Assembly (NCBI GenBank): GCA_946894095.1 | Contig: OX335660.1 | Coordinates: 6,081,001 to 6,145,000, forward strand | DNA: 64,000 nt | From: Incurvaria masculella | Lineage: Eukaryota > Arthropoda > Insecta > Lepidoptera > Incurvariidae | Direction of reading: 5' to 3' | Shown: piece after piece, positions 9,746 through 19,969 of the stretch | Layout of the letters: each line of letters opens with the position of its first letter | How positions within the stretch are numbered: the first letter of the stretch is position 1 | The notes under the pieces: generated by a model | What the model was told of the DNA's origin: nothing | Seen by the model: only the letters and a program-made list of their open reading frames with translations | Databases searched by the model: none | Program-made: the position numbers and the translations under genes

Positions 9746-10021
9746 CTTCTTCTTCTTCAGCCTTTTGTTGTCCACTGCTGGACGTAGGCCTCCCCCACTT
9801 TGCCAAGTTGTGCGGTCTCCTGTTTTTATTTTTATTCGCCAGTTGTCACCGGCTGTCTGACGTATATCGTCTGACCAACGTGCTGGCGGTTTGCCGACGC
9901 TCTTTTCCCTGTGTAGGGTCTCCACGACAAGACTTGAGTGCTCCATCTGTGGTCATCTCTGCGAAATACGTGACCTGCCCATTGAATGGCAATCATTTGA
10001 GTTTAGCAACCCTATAAATAA
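9746..10021 (-). pseudogene. 5'-truncated RTE-like LINE with 14-bp target duplication
   Basis: On the minus strand this encodes GKPPARWSDDIRQTAGDNW followed by RTTWQSGGGLRPAVDN. This is the C-terminal tail common to endonuclease-reverse transcriptase LINEs of Lepidoptera. The minus-strand 3' end is a (GAA)n-like tail. Both flanks carry GCGTTTCGTACAAT (9732-9745 and 10022-10035), a perfect 14-bp target site duplication that fixes both edges. Confidence 0.85.
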
Positions 10022-10072
10022 GCGTTTCGTACAATGCTAACTATCAAATGACGTGTTATTCACCAACTGAGC

Positions 10073-10378
10073 TTTTTAGGGTTCCGTACCCAAAGGGTGA
10101 AAACGGAACCCTATTACTAAGCCTCCGCTGTCCGTCCGTCCGTCCGTCCGTCCGTCCGTCCGTCTGTCACAGGGCTGTATCTCATGAACCGTAACAGGTA
10201 GGAAGCTAATTTTTTCACAGATTATGTATTTATTTTGCCGCTATAACAACAAATAGGTAACATTCTAAAATAATAATAATTAAAGGGGGGCCCCATACAA
10301 AAAACGTGTTTTTTTTAAAACTTGTGCGATGGTACGGAACCCTTTGTGTGCGAGTCCGACTCGCACTTGGCCGGTTTT
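10073..10378 (+). mobile_element. MITE with (GTCY)n microsatellite, full-length reference copy
   Basis: Begins TTTTTAGGGTTCCGTACCCAAAGGG and ends GGTACGGAACCC...GAGTCCGACTCGCACTTGGCCGGTTTT. AGGGTTCCGTAC and GTACGGAACCCT form subterminal inverted repeats. Internal parts are CTATTACTAAGCCTCCGCTG, eight or so CCGT units, CAGGGCTGTATCTCATGAACCG and TTTATTTTGCCGCTATAACAAC. This matches the lepidopteran MITE group with hitchhiking (GTCY)n microsatellites (MINE-1-like). It encodes no protein. Confidence 0.88.
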
Positions 10379-10394
10379 ACATGTTAACATTCAG

Positions 10395-10500
10395 CCGGCG
10401 AGTTATAGAGTCGTACTCAATGCCCAATACTACGGGCGATTACTGTTTACATGATCTTAATGTTTTACTAGGTTTTATTACATTTTGGATTCTTTCTTAA
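10395..10500 (+). repeat. Fragment of dispersed repeat J
   Basis: ATACTACGGGCGATTACTGTTTACATGATCTTAATGTTTTACTAGGTTTT is nearly repeated at 27095-27142. Both are parts of a longer family best preserved at 27070-27532 and 35295-35685. Confidence 0.65.
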
Positions 10501-10523
10501 ATATATGTCAAAATCTTCATCTG

Positions 10524-11180
10524 TTTTTTAACCGACTTCAAAAAAGGAGGAGGTTATCAATTCGTCGGAATATTTTTTTTTTTATGTATTTTCACCGATT
10601 ACTCGAAGACCCCTGGACCGATTTGGAAAATTCTTTTTTTGTTCGAAAGGGTATACTTTCTAGTTGGTCCCATTTTTTTATCAAAATCGGTTCAGTAGTT
10701 TGGTACTTAACTATAACAAACATCGAATTTCTTAACCCCGCGAACCCAGAAATGTGTTTTTTTAGTTACAGTAGCTTTCTTTTCGGGTGTGATTGCTCAG
10801 TATGAGAGGTTTTTTTTTTACTTCAACTGTTGGGGGTATTCAAGGGGGGTAAAAGAGGGTAAATTGTACACATTTCTATCTCTAGAGCCGCTGAACCCAG
10901 AAATGTCAGAGTATGTTTTGTTTTAGATGGGAATGCTTAAGAAGAAAATATTTTTGGAAAATATACTATTAGAGGGGTAAAACAGGTCAAAATGAACACA
11001 TTTAGGCGAAAACCACTCATGTTGAGATCTCTGAAACCAATTATCCTCGAAACTTAAAATTTTCAGTGACTTCTTGTTAAGACGAAAAGGCTCGCTCTCA
11101 ACGGATTTTACAAAATTCAACTGTTAAGGGGGGATAAACGAGGCCGATATGTACACATTTTTCTTACACAACTTAAACTT
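10524..11180 (+). mobile_element. Lepidopteran AACCGACTTC-type repeat with decayed internal units
   Basis: Starts TTTAACCGACTTCAAAAAAGGAGGAGG, the recognisable start of a common lepidopteran element; TCACCGATTACTCGAAGACC and GGTTCAGTAGTTTGG follow. From about 10730 a degenerate unit recurs (GAACCCAGAAATG at about 10743 and 10890; GGTAAAA..GGTA..ATGTACACATTT at about 10850, 10980 and 11130). The 3' edge is not defined. Confidence 0.6.
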
Positions 11181-11261
11181 ACGCAAGAAACAGACTATCC
11201 GGAACGATGGAAGGATGAGAAATTCAGAAGCTAAGCGGTTCCGGTCATTCGTTGTTTTGTC

Positions 11262-11327
11262 TTTTTAGGGTTCCGTTCCCAAAGGGCACCAACTTCTGCT
11301 GTCCGTCCGTCCGTCCGTCTGTCACAG
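11262..11327 (+). mobile_element. Truncated (GTCY)n MITE
   Basis: TTTTTAGGGTTCCGTTCCCAAAGGG, then CTGTCCGTCCGTCCGTCCGTCTGTCACAG; all sequence after the microsatellite is missing. Confidence 0.75.
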
Positions 11328-11570
11328 CACTATCTTACGTGATCTCATCGTATCAATTATCGTACGTATCAACCGTGAACTCATGAATCCAGATAGTTAC
11401 CGGTCTACCTTTCGTCAGAAATGAGATTTCTCAATGGTTTAATTTCTGCTAATGCTCGTTCATTGTATTGTATTGTATTGTATATGTATGTATATCTTCT
11501 TTCCACTTTGTATGTGAAGTTGAGCAGGAGTTGACTTAAAAGTTACGCCACCACTAAAAAGCAAAAAATA
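11328..11570. repeat. Short (TTGTA)n microsatellite in unassigned DNA
   Basis: CATTGTATTGTATTGTATTGTATATGTATG at about 11462-11490. No gene or other element recognised. Confidence 0.5.
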
Positions 11571-13049
11571 AAATATTTTTAAATAAAACAAGGACCGCCT
11601 TCAAAAAAACCGGAACTAAAAAGCAAAAAATAATTGGTTACTTTTAATTAATGTACGAAAATCTATTTTAATTCTAACTAACTATGTACAATTTCTTAAT
11701 TTTTAATCATCTTTTGAAGTCGGTGCCTTGGGTAGACGTTCTTTAAGGGCTGTAAGTAGTTAGATTAATATCACCTATGGCTAAGAAAGAAATATAAGTA
11801 GGTAGCTACTTACATTTACCTACTTGAACAAAACACAAAAACAAAAAATAAATAAACAAACAGGTCGGAAAAACGTATGTAAGTAGGTATTTAGGCAAGT
11901 ACTTTGTAATTTAAATATGCCTTAGACTTAAACTAAATACCTAACATAGTAAAAACAAAATATTTACAAGAAAACCCTACGAACAAACCAATATAAAAAC
12001 AACGACCACTTATATAATAAATATTTAGGTAGGTGTAGCTTGTACTTTTTATTCTACCTAAAAAAACACAAAAAAATAATACAAAACAAAAAAAATACAA
12101 ATATAAAAAAGAACAGAAAACAATAGGTAGCGACTTTGAGGTGTGTGAGCCGGTAGTCTAAGTTGTCACCTAAATTGGCGTTACGGCAAACCGATCGACT
12201 GGCGTTTTCAATTGTATGGAGAAATTGAAGAGCGCGCGCAGCGGGCGTTAAGCGAACTAACATTTGCGAGTCCGAGATTGATTCGACAGCTTACTCAACG
12301 TTGCCGTAAATACGTCGACGTTGCCGTTTACGTCCACTCCGCGTTTTCATACAAATCGGAAGTCCGCGTTTGACTTTGACAGCTTGAAGAAGTAAAACCA
12401 CAGAATATCTAGTAAAAACTTGTATAGAGTTTGGAGAAAACGCCAGTCGATCGGTTTGCCGTAAACGCCAATTTCGGTGAGAACTCAGACTGCCCACTCT
12501 GCTCTCAACTACGTGTCAAAACGAGTGTGCGGTTAGTACATATCTCACCAATTTCGGCAGAAATCGTCTCGTTCAGACAACGATGTCGCAGAGAAGTACC
12601 AATCAACACAGAGCAGCGAATTAACGTCCTCCTTCACCAGTCCAGCCTTTATAAAGCCGAAAGTACTAATAATAATCGTTAAAACCCAATTTCAGTACGC
12701 TGCGCTGTATCGATATCAGCTTGCACGTAAACCAACGCTAAGGGCATCTCCAGTTAGACGAACGGTCGCTTAAAATGCTCTGTGGACCAATCATTGCTGA
12801 CTCAGGTTGTTTACGCTCTCGTAGTCTTCGGGTGTGTTCGGCTGAAATAGTGTCTGTTCGGTCAGCAGCGTGCGAAGCGAACTCTACCCAAGGCACCGAC
12901 TTCAAAAGATGATTAAAAATTAAGAAATTGTACATAGTTAGTTAGAATTAAAATAGATTTTCGTACATTAATTAAAAGTAACCAATTATTTTTTGCTTTT
13001 TAGTTCCGGTTTTTTTGAAGGCGGTCCTTTTTTTATTTAAAAATATTTT
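11571..13049. mobile_element. 1.5-kb element bounded by near-perfect 166-bp inverted repeats
   Basis: 11571-11736 is the reverse complement of 12883-13049 with about one mismatch by eye. Shared phrases include GGACCGCCTTCAAAAAAACC, AAAGCAAAAAATAATTGG and TTTTGAAGTCGGTGCC. Inside lie AT-rich DNA with no long frame (11742-12154), a nested MITE (12155-12491) and unassigned sequence (12492-12882). Either a foldback element with long terminal repeats or two AACCGACTTC-family copies in opposite orientation. The near identity implies recent origin or gene conversion. Confidence 0.75.
12155..12491 (+). mobile_element. MITE D, ~340 bp, long terminal inverted repeats
   Basis: Left end AGTTGTCACCTAAATTGGCG + GGCAAACCGATCGACTGGCG; right end CGCCAGTCGATCGGTTTGCC + GTAAACGCCAATTTCGGTGAGAACT. 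Interior phrases GAAGAGCGCGCGCAG and ACGTCGACGTTGCCGTTTACG are shared with copies at 33456-33826 and 36016-36243. No coding potential. Confidence 0.85.
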
Positions 13050-13131
13050 CATGTCTACGTATGTACATGTATATATTTTTTACCTTTTAGATTAAAAGAT
13101 ATTGACTAATAAAAATTGCAAAGAGGTTGGC

Positions 13132-13420
13132 TTTTTTAGGGTTTCGTACCCAAAGGGTAAAAACTAAAAAAAAAAAGGTTCCCCTATTACTAAGCCTCCG
13201 CTGTCCGTCCGTCCGTCCGTCTGTCACAGGGCTGTATCTCATGAACCTTAATAGGTAGGCCGCTGCAGTTTTCACAGAGTGTGTCTTTATTTTGCCGCTA
13301 TAACAACAAATAGGTAAAATAAAATAATAATACAAAAAACGTGATTTTTTTGTGTTAAATCTTGTACGATGGTAAGGAACCCTTCGTGTGCGAGTCTGAC
13401 TCGTACTTGGCGGTTTTTTA
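13132..13420 (+). mobile_element. (GTCY)n MITE, full length
   Basis: TTTTTTAGGGTTTCGTACCCAAAGGG to GAGTCTGACTCGTACTTGGCGGTTTTT, with CCGTCCGTCCGTCCGTCTGTCACAGG in the middle. It carries an extra A run near 13167. Confidence 0.85.
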
Positions 13421-13424
13421 CTTT

Positions 13425-13500
13425 TATTTTCGAATTTTGTTGCTGAAAATACAGATATTTACAAAAACATTAAAAGACATATAATGAGACTTTCGTGATA
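13425..13500 (+). repeat. Fragment of dispersed repeat J
   Basis: GCTGAAAATACAGATATTTACAAAAACAT..AAAGACAT..AATGA matches 27290-27340 (ACTGAAAAATACAGATATTTACAAAACAAT). The second J piece in this neighbourhood; with 10395-10500 it suggests one J copy split by the intervening insertions. Confidence 0.55.
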
Positions 13501-13505
13501 TCTGG

Positions 13506-13581
13506 TTTTTACGGTTCCGTACCTGAAGGGTAAAAACGGAACCCTATTAATAAGCCTCCGCTGTCCGTCCGTCCGTCCGTC
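13506..13581 (+). mobile_element. Truncated (GTCY)n MITE
   Basis: TTTTTACGGTTCCGTACCTGAAGGG up to CCGTCCGTCCGTCCGTC, where it is cut by the start of foldback element I at 13582. Confidence 0.75.
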
Positions 13582-13732
13582 GGTTACGACTATTTAAACT
13601 AAGACTACCGAAAAGTAGTACTTTGTGACGTCAATTTGCATTACTTTGAGATTTCGTCCATACAAAATGTGTCAAAGTGACGTCACAAAGTACTACTTTT
13701 CGTTAACCTTAGTTTCCGTTACGACTATTTAT
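13582..13732. mobile_element. Foldback MITE I, ~150 bp
   Basis: Left arm GGTTACGACTATTTAAACTAAG + CGAAAAGTAGTACTTTGTGACGTCA mirrors TGACGTCACAAAGTACTACTTTTCG + TTAGTTTCCGTTACGACTATTTA on the right. A second copy is at 23263-23388. Its left end abuts the microsatellite of a truncated MITE. Confidence 0.8.
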
Positions 13733-14324
13733 CTCAGCCTTAGATTTCCTGTGACTTCACTCGGACCTTAATTGACCATGTTAACCCCCCAGTTTCGCAT
13801 TAGAAGCGGTCGAGCCATCAAGAGGCGATTGCTCTTTTCGTTGTTTACTCAGAAACAGGTTTTGGCAGTCTCGATGATGTCTCGACAGGAAGCATCGCAA
13901 ATATCGCGGCCGTCGACCTTGATAAAATAATACGTAAAGTTTAATTTATTAGTGTATTTTATCATTTATAAGTAGTAAGTTAAATAGATAATAGATTAAT
14001 AAAAGTTGTCATTTATTCTTAATTTGTGGGTCATAGTAGAGAAGGTGGGGATTGGTAGACTGACACACTGCCCGTGCGAAAGGTTTTTTACTGGTTGGGG
14101 TCTAGGGCCTTAATAATAAGTTTTGTAATGTATTACTAGTAAGTTGAATCAGTATTATATTAAAATATCTTTTTATTGATTCTCAATTTGTGGGGAAATT
14201 GGTAGAAATACTGCCCGTGAGAATAAGACCGTAACATTTATTCTCAATTTGTGGGTAATAAAGCTGGCGGGGCAATTGGTAAACACTGTCCGTGAAATAT
14301 TGTTTTCTAGTTGGCGTCTAATAA
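13733..14324. repeat. Unassigned DNA, then a three-unit degenerate tandem repeat
   Basis: From about 13990, ATTTATTCTCAATTTGTGGGT...ATTGGTAGA...CACTGCCCGTG recurs three times (about 14010, 14175, 14235) with spacers of unequal length. 13733-13985 has no recognised content. Confidence 0.55.
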
Positions 14325-14630
14325 ATTTGGCGGCTCGAAGCTCAGGGCTCAGCGCCACGACTCTCATTCGAGAAGTCTTGGGTTCAATCCCCCCTCGTGC
14401 ATGCACACACTTTAATTCCTTTTCTGAATTGAATACGTTCATTTAGTCACGAATTTGAGCTTGCTCCCTTCTAACTTCACTACTAGTTGGTAGGGCTTAG
14501 CCCGTCGGAGTTGGAACCATTGCATTCGATGTAATATGGTCGGAGCGGTAATGAAACTTTATCGGTGGTGTCCGTCCAGTTCAATGTAACCGTCTTCATA
14601 AAAAGGAAGGTAATACTGGAATACATCTAA
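14325..14630 (+). mobile_element. tRNA-headed SINE, diverged
   Basis: Head GGCGGCTCGAAGCTCAGGGCTCAGCG, box B GGTTCAATCCCCCC (about 14380), body GTTCATTTAGTCACGAATTTGAGC, GTAGGGCTTAGCCCG, GTCCAGTTCAATGTAACCG. Cut by the next SINE at about 14625. Confidence 0.75.
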
Positions 14631-14885
14631 AACTGTAGGTCCCTTTCCCCTACTAGGTGGTAGGGTTTAAACCCGCCCGGGTTGGTACCATCGCATTGTA
14701 TGAAAAGATGGTCGAAGTGACAATAAAAAATTGTCTGTTTTTTCCATCCTGTTCAATGTAACCGTGCTCATAAATGGAAGGTTCTGGCATGTCAGCTATT
14801 TCCTTAGGGCAAGCGTGTGTTTGGCTAATATCATAACGGTAGCTGTGTGGTTTGAGCCATCCATGTCAGGTTGCATGTTTAAAAA
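14625..14885 (+). mobile_element. SINE body, 5'-truncated
   Basis: CTAAAACTGTAGGTCCC through CTACTAGGTGGTAGGGTTT, GGGTTGGTACCATCGCATTG, AAATGGAAGGTTCTGGCATG and GCCATCCATGTCAGGTTGCAT. A head-less copy placed directly behind another SINE in the same orientation. Confidence 0.75.
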
Positions 14886-15545
14886 ATGCATGACAGTTGG
14901 TGTGCGAACTGTCAAGTGATCGATTCGACGTTTATGTGCGTGGCATGGTACGTCAGATTCAATCACTCACTTGCCTGTTCACCCGGTGAGTTCATTTACC
15001 ATGGATACCTCTCAATTCCATAAAAAAACCGCTTTGACATATCCAACTTTGTCTCCGTTATCCGCGAGCACCCGTGCCAATGGCCCCGACTTAAATGTGC
15101 GATTATGCGTCAGATCACGAATCGGTTCGCATTAATTTAGCGCAGTCTCGCCTCTTAATTGAAATGAATCGTTAAACATTTGAAATGTCCGGTTGGAAAA
15201 CAAGTGACGGGCGTTAAATTGTGACGGAACCCGTTATAACTTATTTTGTCGAGACAAATTACGTGAATGGAACCAAACTTAATTGTTTAATCAATCCTTT
15301 CCTCAAATATATTTATTACTCAGAACCAATGTGATTCTACCGAATAGATCTATTGGGGTTCTCCTAGTTTACCTTTTACTTTTATTTATTTATTTATTTA
15401 TTTATTTAAAAGGTTCACTTACAGAGTTATGTGTTAGAACATGTAAAAATAAAATAACAAACAGATACATAGTATGGACACACACTCTACAACTAGTGAA
15501 CACAACATGCGATTTACATGAGATAGGCGATGTGCTCCAAAATCA
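14886..15545. repeat. Unassigned DNA with a (TTTA)n microsatellite
   Basis: TTTATTTATTTATTTATTTA at about 15383-15408 is the only recognisable feature. Confidence 0.45.
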
Positions 15546-15700
15546 CGGCGAAGGTATGGCTTTCGGTCTGGATATCTCGAAAGATTTTGACCGGGTTTGG
15601 CACAAGGTACTGCTTTCCTACCCGACTTGTGTGAATGGATCGCTGCATGACATGGTGGCTACACCAAACACCCGATCGCAAGCTTTAGTGTTGTTGTTTA
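15546..15700 (+). pseudogene. R1/Jockey-type LINE remnant, RT motif A
   Basis: Encodes GMAFGLDISKDFDRVWHKVLLS, the block A region of Jockey/R1-clade reverse transcriptases (usually LDISKAFDRVWH). Cut after about 40 codons by an inverted SINE at 15707. The matching downstream part of such a polymerase appears at 16121-16385. Confidence 0.75.
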
Positions 15701-15706
15701 TGTGAC

Positions 15707-15960
15707 TGGACATGGATGTATTAGCCCAACACACCACATGGGAACTAGGTGCCATGCCAAGACCTTCCTTATATCGCACGGCTACATTGAACTAGATGGA
15801 AAACACGGACAATTTTCGTTGCCGCTTCGACCATCGTTAGCGTGGCTACAGTTTAACGTGGAATCCGAACCACGGCCAGCCTCTCTCAACAGTCGAATGG
15901 TCACCCATCCAAGACCAGACCGGACCCAACGTTGCTTAACGGAGGATAAGCGGAGCCTTG
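15707..15960 (-). mobile_element. 5S-headed SINE, inverted
   Basis: Plus strand reads GTGACTGGACATGGATG, CCAACACACCACATGGG, GCCATGCCAAGACCTTCC, TACATTGAACTAGATGGAAAACACGG, then CCACGGCCAGCCTCTCTCAA, GGTCACCCATCCAAGACC and CCCAACGTTGCTTAAC. The last two are the reverse complement of the 5S rRNA internal promoter (GTTAAGCAACG...CTTGGATGGGTGACC). The 5' end runs into unassigned sequence at about 15960. Confidence 0.82.
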
Positions 15961-16120
15961 TTGTCGGACTCGGAGAGGCCCTGGAACGAGTTCCGGTTGG
16001 GATCTCCAGAACCTCGTCGATTTTTACGCGAGCAAGCCGCCGACGTGTGTATTTAGTGGGAAGTGGTCTTCGTTCAATGCCGGTTAGACCTTCATTGAAG
16101 ACCACATAGATTCTCGGTGT
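15961..16120. other. Unassigned link between SINE and LINE remnant
   Basis: CGGAGGATAAGCGGAGCC onward matches nothing I know. It may be diverged LINE or SINE sequence. Confidence 0.3.
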
Positions 16121-16385
16121 CGACCTGCCACATGACCTAAACTTCGGACGCCATATCGAGGATAAGGCCAGTATCCCTAAAAATATCTGGGAGTCCTCAA
16201 AAGGTTGCGTCCGTCGGATCAAAAGATGCTGCTCTACAATGTGCCAATAAGGTCTCGCGTGAAGTATTGTTCGCACCCGTGGGACGGTTCGGCTAAGTAT
16301 CTGCTAGGCTCCTCGATACAGTGCCTCGGTGACAGCCATGAGGTATCCCAGAGTTTTAAGATCCTTCAACTCTGAAGTCTTATTC
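16121..16385 (+). pseudogene. R1/Jockey-type LINE remnant, region after RT core
   Basis: Reads DLPHDLNFGRHIEDKASIPKN, then after a frameshift near 16195 QKMLLYNVPIRSRVKYCSH and PWDGSAKYLL. These are the SHDLNF..HIE and LLLYKAQVRSR.EYC.HLWDGSA blocks of Jockey-type polymerases. With 15546-15700 it is one old element split by a 5S-headed SINE and internal deletions. Confidence 0.72.
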
Positions 16386-17930
16386 TGCTAATTGATAACT
16401 GCGCGCGTTATGTATGTGTTTTCTCAAAACCGCATGTTTCGCGCGAAACGGTATTCTACTAGCGCAGTTTGCAAAACGCATGCGCAAACTCGTAACGCGC
16501 GCTCATGTTCTCGTGGGCCGTGTGTTTTGCCGAATACTTGCGGTTTTGAGAATTCTATTTGTCAAATTCGGTGCATCGCATCGCCGAACTTCGAATATCA
16601 CTTTTCTACATTACGTTGGCATATCGCTGTCTCTTTCTTTTCGTATGTCATATTTGAGTGAGAAAATAACTGTCAAAATCGTGACAGGTTATTTTACCCT
16701 GTTGGCGGCGCGCAAGACAAACCACTCCATAGACAATAACAAAACGCGTGTGTGAATTAGCTGAATACCGATTTTTGGAAACCGCACTCGAAACTTAGTG
16801 TGTTATGTTTGTCGGAAACATAACTATACGGAATGGTTTGAAATTGGACAAATAGCAGAATCGGGCTTCTGAAGACATGTAGGGTATCTCTGTGTTTTAT
16901 CGCCTCTACCATGGAGAATGCTCTTCGGAGCTGCATAACGCCATCCTTCCATCCCTCTCTACCATAGCTCAATGCGGAATGAGCAGGCAATGTACCCTAT
17001 TCAATGTCGACACTTCCAAAATATTAACAAACCGTTGAAGTACAGCGAACCAAAACGAAGTTTGAGTTCATAGAGTTGCGCCGATTTGACATGACTCTAA
17101 AGTCTATGTTCATCAATGCTTTTTGTTTTGGACGATAAAACTGAACCAAATATGGCGATTCCCAGAATATGACTGTTTCAAAAGGGTGTTTCTCTATCCC
17201 GTCTAGGTTCACAAGAATAGGATTGGTAAAAAGTTGTCAGACGGGTCTATTTTGTGCGTATCGGCGGTTGAAAGTATTTCTGAGCGCTGCAGCTATACTC
17301 CGTCTCGTCTCGCATAACGTTTGATGTTTTTGCTAACTTTTTGCTCTCGATGGACGATTGGGGATGCGCACTCAATTCAGATCGAATTATTAATTTGCCC
17401 AGGTGTGGTGTATATTTACTTACAGGGGCATGAGCGTACTTGTAAATTATCTGTGTACATTAGTGGATTTTTATAGTTTTAAAACGCAGCAGTCTCTACA
17501 TTTACTTGTTCTGTGACATTGTATTTGCATCTTTACTGTTAAAAATTCAACGTCTCGTTTCACTCTGTCCGATCGTTTATAAAATAGTGGCTCTCTGAGC
17601 CGTGGACTGTGAAAAAAAATCTCAAAATGTCGACTATAAAATTCTATAAAATTATCGAACCTGATCATAAAATTTCACGAGAAAAGCGACTTGTAGAGGA
17701 GAACAGCCGGACATACGAAAGCATTTTTGCCCAATCTGAAACGTAGACGATCGCTCAAACCTTCGCTCTTCGCTAGGTCAATTAAGAACCATCCACCCGA
17801 ATTTGATTAGGCTTTATTTTACCTATAGCTTGATCCTTGATGTTACTTGCTATCACGCTAAATTACCCGAGGTGTGGGCAGAGGGGTTAAATAGACGGAA
17901 ACCGTATAAAATAGTCCTTTTAAAAAACTG
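16386..17930. other. No gene recognised
   Basis: A frame of 113 codons at 16414-16755 has no domain signature and overlaps another frame. The CpG-rich phrases around 16430-16520 (GTTTCGCGCGAAACGG, AACGCATGCGCAAAC) look like a decayed palindromic repeat. 16760-17930 shows nothing assignable. Confidence 0.35.
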
Positions 17931-18200
17931 AAGTTACAGTTTTCGTTTTTATGGGCCGAATCCTTTCAAAATCGATAGTTTCTCTGACCACAGTGAACAG
18001 GGAATACGAATCTGAAGTCAGATATGATTAAAGTGGCCGCCATTTTGAAGGTTTTGGTTCTGAAACGAACATTTTCATAATCGATAGCGGTATGGATAGG
18101 GTCCCTATGGTTAGAGAATATGAGTCTGATGTCAGATTTGAAAAAAGTGACCTCTATAACTTTTAGGACTAATTTTTCAATAGTCTGATGAACAGCTGGA
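17931..18200. repeat. Two-unit degenerate repeat
   Basis: TTTCAAAATCGATAG...GACCACAGTGAACAGGGAATACGAATCTGAAGTCAGAT and TTTCATAATCGATAG...GGGTCCCTATGGTTAGAGAATATGAGTCTGATGTCAGAT lie about 110 bases apart. Clearly duplicated but diverged. No coding potential. Confidence 0.6.
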
Positions 18201-19380
18201 TAACTATCCGATCTATTTATTTAAACTTCTGCTTATCCATCCGATATAGTAAGTCCATATGTTAATTAGTAAAATTATAGTCAGATAATTGTGATAAAAA
18301 ATGTAATTCTCCGGCAATGACTGTCCGTCTTTTTACAAACGTGAATGTGTGCTATCAGTCCGATAAGTACTATCTGAAGATTGAAAAATCGTCCCTTAGT
18401 TTCATAGCTACTGGACTACCTTGGAAAAAGATGGCAACTGTCACAGTCTGTGGTAACGGTGATCAAAGAATCGAAAATTACTTTCACCCGTTTAGGGACG
18501 TCCCTCGACGCGACTCCCATCAAAGTTTCTCAATACATTCTGACAATCATCACATCACAATAGAGCGCGCGGATTTGGTGCAGCGCGCGGGATGCGGCGC
18601 GATGATTCACCGTCCGCGCCCGCGCGCCGGCCGGCCAGTAAACCCGCTCTCGCGGCCGCACGCGCCCGCGCCGGCTCGCCCGCTTCGCGAATCAAAACGC
18701 GTTCCGAATTCAAAAGTGACACCGATTCTGAATTCAATTAGCGGTCAGTTTGGTTTTTTGCCGCGTCTTCGTTAAGTCGCGTTCTTAATTTGAGACTTGT
18801 CTGCGCTATCGAAATGTTTGCAAGAGACGAGTGCTATTTTTGATTGTATTTTTTTAAATTAAAACGCAAATGCATAGAGTAAATTCTTTTGGATGAAGTG
18901 AAACCAAATGAGTCGTGCGTGAGTTTAACTCACCGAGCGCGGCTTTTGAGGTCAAGGTGACATTTCTCAATAGGGTTCGATCATATTGCCACATTATCTC
19001 GTACGGTCTTTAGACATGGTTAAAAAACAGATATTTTAAACTGGTATTAATCACAGAGCTATTTAAAATGGCCATAGAACAAATGGGTAGGAGGGGTACC
19101 TAAAATATTGATGTTATTTTATTATAATGTATTATGTTTATGTTGTTAATCCTGAAACATTGAAGTCGCACTGTGCCTCAAATGCCAGAAAACGGGATAA
19201 AAAGCCAAATAATTTGTAAAGAAAACGAATGTTTTTTTTTATATGAACGTAGCATGTTTACAATCCTGCAGGATTTTAATGAATACAATTAGGCAGCTCA
19301 GGTGTAGATCGGGACTGGGCCTGCGTGGAGGCGCAGGAATAATATGCTGGATCCGATTCTGAAATAGTCCTAAATCTGTA
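18201..19380. other. Unassigned intron with CpG-rich island at 18565-18700
   Basis: The island contains GCGCGCGG, CCGCGCCCGCGCGCCGGCCGG and GCCCGCGCCGGCTCGCCCGC. A 152-codon plus frame and a 60-codon minus frame both cross it and are probably compositional. It could be a regulatory CpG patch; nothing supports an exon. Confidence 0.35.
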
Positions 19381-19385
19381 CGCAG

Positions 19386-19456
19386 AGTGGGCGGACTAAC
19401 TTTAATCCGTCGTACTAAACCGATTTTTGTATGGTTAGTCCGGTGCTAATCTCGTA
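19386..19456. mobile_element. Small foldback element K
   Basis: GAGTGGGCGGACTAACTTTAATCCG...TGTATGGTTAGTCCGGTG, with related copies at 51238-51323 and 42168-42278 (inverted). GGACTAAC/GTTAGTCC form the inner inverted repeat. Confidence 0.65.
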
Positions 19457-19543
19457 CTAAGTTTTGACAGGTGCTCTCTGAATACGACTGGTAGGATAAT
19501 ATGACAGTTCGGCACGAGCCGTGGAAATAACACTTTGGATTAT

Positions 19544-19873
19544 AAAAAAACCGGCCAAGTGCGAGTCGGACTCGCACAGGAAGGGTTCCGTACCATCGTA
19601 CAAGATTTAACAAAAAAAAAAACGTTTTTGTGTGGGACAAATATTATTTAATATATTTAAATATATTTGTATTTTACCTATTTGTTGTTATAGCGGCAAG
19701 ATAAATACACACACTGTGAAAATTCCAGCTGCCTACCTATTGCGGTTCATGAGATACAGCCTTTTGACGGACGGACGAACGAACGGACGGACGGACTAAC
19801 GGACGGACGGACGGACAGTGGAGGCTTAGTAATAGGGTTCCGTTTTCACCCTTTGGGTACGGAACCCTAAAAA
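19544..19873 (-). mobile_element. (GTCY)n MITE, full length, inverted
   Basis: Plus strand AAAAAAACCGGCCAAGTGCGAGTCGG to GGGTTCCGTTTTCACCCTTTGGGTACGGAACCCTAAAAA, with (GGAC)n and interspersed GAAC units at 19767-19816. Confidence 0.88.
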
Positions 19874-19969
19874 TAATGTCTTATGTGGTAAAACTTATAA
19901 ATTTTATTAGTTTGAATAATGTGTTGCTTAATAAGGAAACACGAGTTACAACAATATCTTCGGGGAGTA

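Noticed and set aside
16414..16755. 113-codon frame as a small gene
   Set aside because: No motif, overlaps another frame, CpG palindromes suggest a repeat.
18317..18775. 152-codon plus-strand frame
   Set aside because: Crosses AT-rich and GC-rich segments with no domain, codon-use change or splice context; likely chance.
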